Positions 63,624 through 64,000 of a stretch of 64,000 nucleotides of DNA are shown in pieces (position 1 is the first letter of the stretch; each line of letters begins with the position of its first letter). The position numbers were made by a program, and so were the translations under genes. The notes below the pieces were generated by a model. That model was not told where the DNA came from. It searched no databases and worked only from the letters and a program-made list of their open reading frames with translations. The stretch covers positions 1,488,001 through 1,552,000 of the forward strand of contig NZ_JACTAG010000001.1 of the NCBI RefSeq assembly GCF_014763045.1, in the 5' to 3' direction. Source of the DNA: Sulfitobacter aestuariivivens (GTDB lineage: Bacteria > Pseudomonadota > Alphaproteobacteria > Rhodobacterales > Rhodobacteraceae).

Positions 63624-64000
63624 ATGAGCCGGTCTCAAACCCTTCTGTTTGCGTCTCTCCTGACGATTTCGGTCGTCGCAGGATGGGGTGTGGTCGACCC
63701 TGATGGTCTGGTAACCCAGTCGTCATTGGTTGTGGATCGCTATTTTGAAAGCCGTGGCTGGTTTGTCATGCTTTCCGTCTCCGCAATGCTATTCATGTGC
63801 ATTTGGCTGGCCTTCTCGCGCTATGGCAGCATTCGGTTGGGTGCAGATAATGATCGTCCCGAGTTTTCAACACCGTCTTGGATCGCAATGTTGTTCGCCG
63901 CTGGTATGGGCGTGGGTTTGTTGTTTTGGGCTGTGGCAGAACCTCTGACACACTTCGCATTTGCGCAAGAAATCATGCCTCCACCGATAGCGGCACAGCA
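63624..64000 (+). CDS. BCCT family transporter (cut by window end)
   Basis: The ATG at 63624 opens a frame that runs to the window edge (125 codons). Three hydrophobic helices are visible, and the segment FAAGMGVGLLFWAVAEPLTHF is the BCCT (betaine/choline/carnitine) signature. Substrate is probably an osmolyte or choline-type compound. The C-terminal two thirds are outside the window. No clear ribosome site. Confidence 0.82.
   Translation, partial: MSRSQTLLFASLLTISVVAGWGVVDPDGLVTQSSLVVDRYFESRGWFVMLSVSAMLFMCIWLAFSRYGSIRLGADNDRPEFSTPSWIAMLFAAGMGVGLLFWAVAEPLTHFAFAQEIMPPPIAAQ

Noticed and set aside
49264-64000. attR copy of the tRNA-Gly 3' end
   Set aside because: No exact copy of the tRNA 3' terminal sequence was seen by eye. 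A mismatched or distant copy cannot be excluded.

Overview
The window looks like chromosome of an alphaproteobacterium of the Rhodobacteraceae (Roseobacter group). The case rests on the gene set (FolE2-type GTP cyclohydrolase, metZ behind a SAM-II riboswitch, aa3 oxidase ctaD, split glyQ/glyS, two Lrp genes beside ilvC, a 175-residue protein tied to glyQ), the high GC of roughly the first 49 kb, and many ATGA/GTGA start-stop overlaps. No species can be named from sequence alone.

Layout: 0-5 kb holds two Lrp regulators divergent from ilvC, an EamA permease and the start of a folB-folP-glmM run read leftwards (to 6.8 kb). 7-15 kb carries a cell-wall hydrolase, a divergent PEP-synthase/PPDK-like protein and the glyQ/glyS cluster. 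15-24 kb has a secreted peptidoglycan-binding pseudoprotease, a ThDP enzyme, trkH, an MFS permease, folE2 and metZ with its SAM-II leader and terminator. 24-36 kb has a GST, a Popeye-like cNMP-binding membrane protein, YciB, a DMT permease, a long FtsY, a lysoplasmalogenase-like protein, a fused NuoE-NuoF diaphorase, xseA and purD. 36-49 kb has tRNA-Leu, peptidoglycan enzymes (L,D-transpeptidase, extensin-like, PG-binding), a FrnE/DsbA protein, lipB, a two-component pair, ctaD, a small protein carrying the bis-His loop of COX1, two tandem class III adenylate cyclases and a MAPEG protein.

49.2-56 kb is an accessory island beside tRNA-Gly(GCC): a P4-type integrase, an AlpA-like regulator, a retron, a DUF4062 gene in the opposite direction, a small secreted protein and a short second tyrosine recombinase. 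It is visibly AT-richer than the flanks. The retron is the main discovery. A 573-residue reverse transcriptase has the retron NAxxH motif, YADD, a VTG-like motif (ATG here) and a C-terminal TOPRIM domain. Upstream lies an unannotated msr-msd RNA bounded by an 11-nt perfect inverted repeat (a1/a2), with two msr hairpins, an msd hairpin, and a possible promoter placed to start transcription just before a1. This matches the architecture of the Ec67 / RT-TOPRIM class of anti-phage retrons.

56-64 kb carries a K+ channel-like protein, an RND efflux pair, a lipoprotein alpha/beta hydrolase, a GltS glutamate symporter, a small secreted protein and the start of a BCCT transporter that runs off the window.
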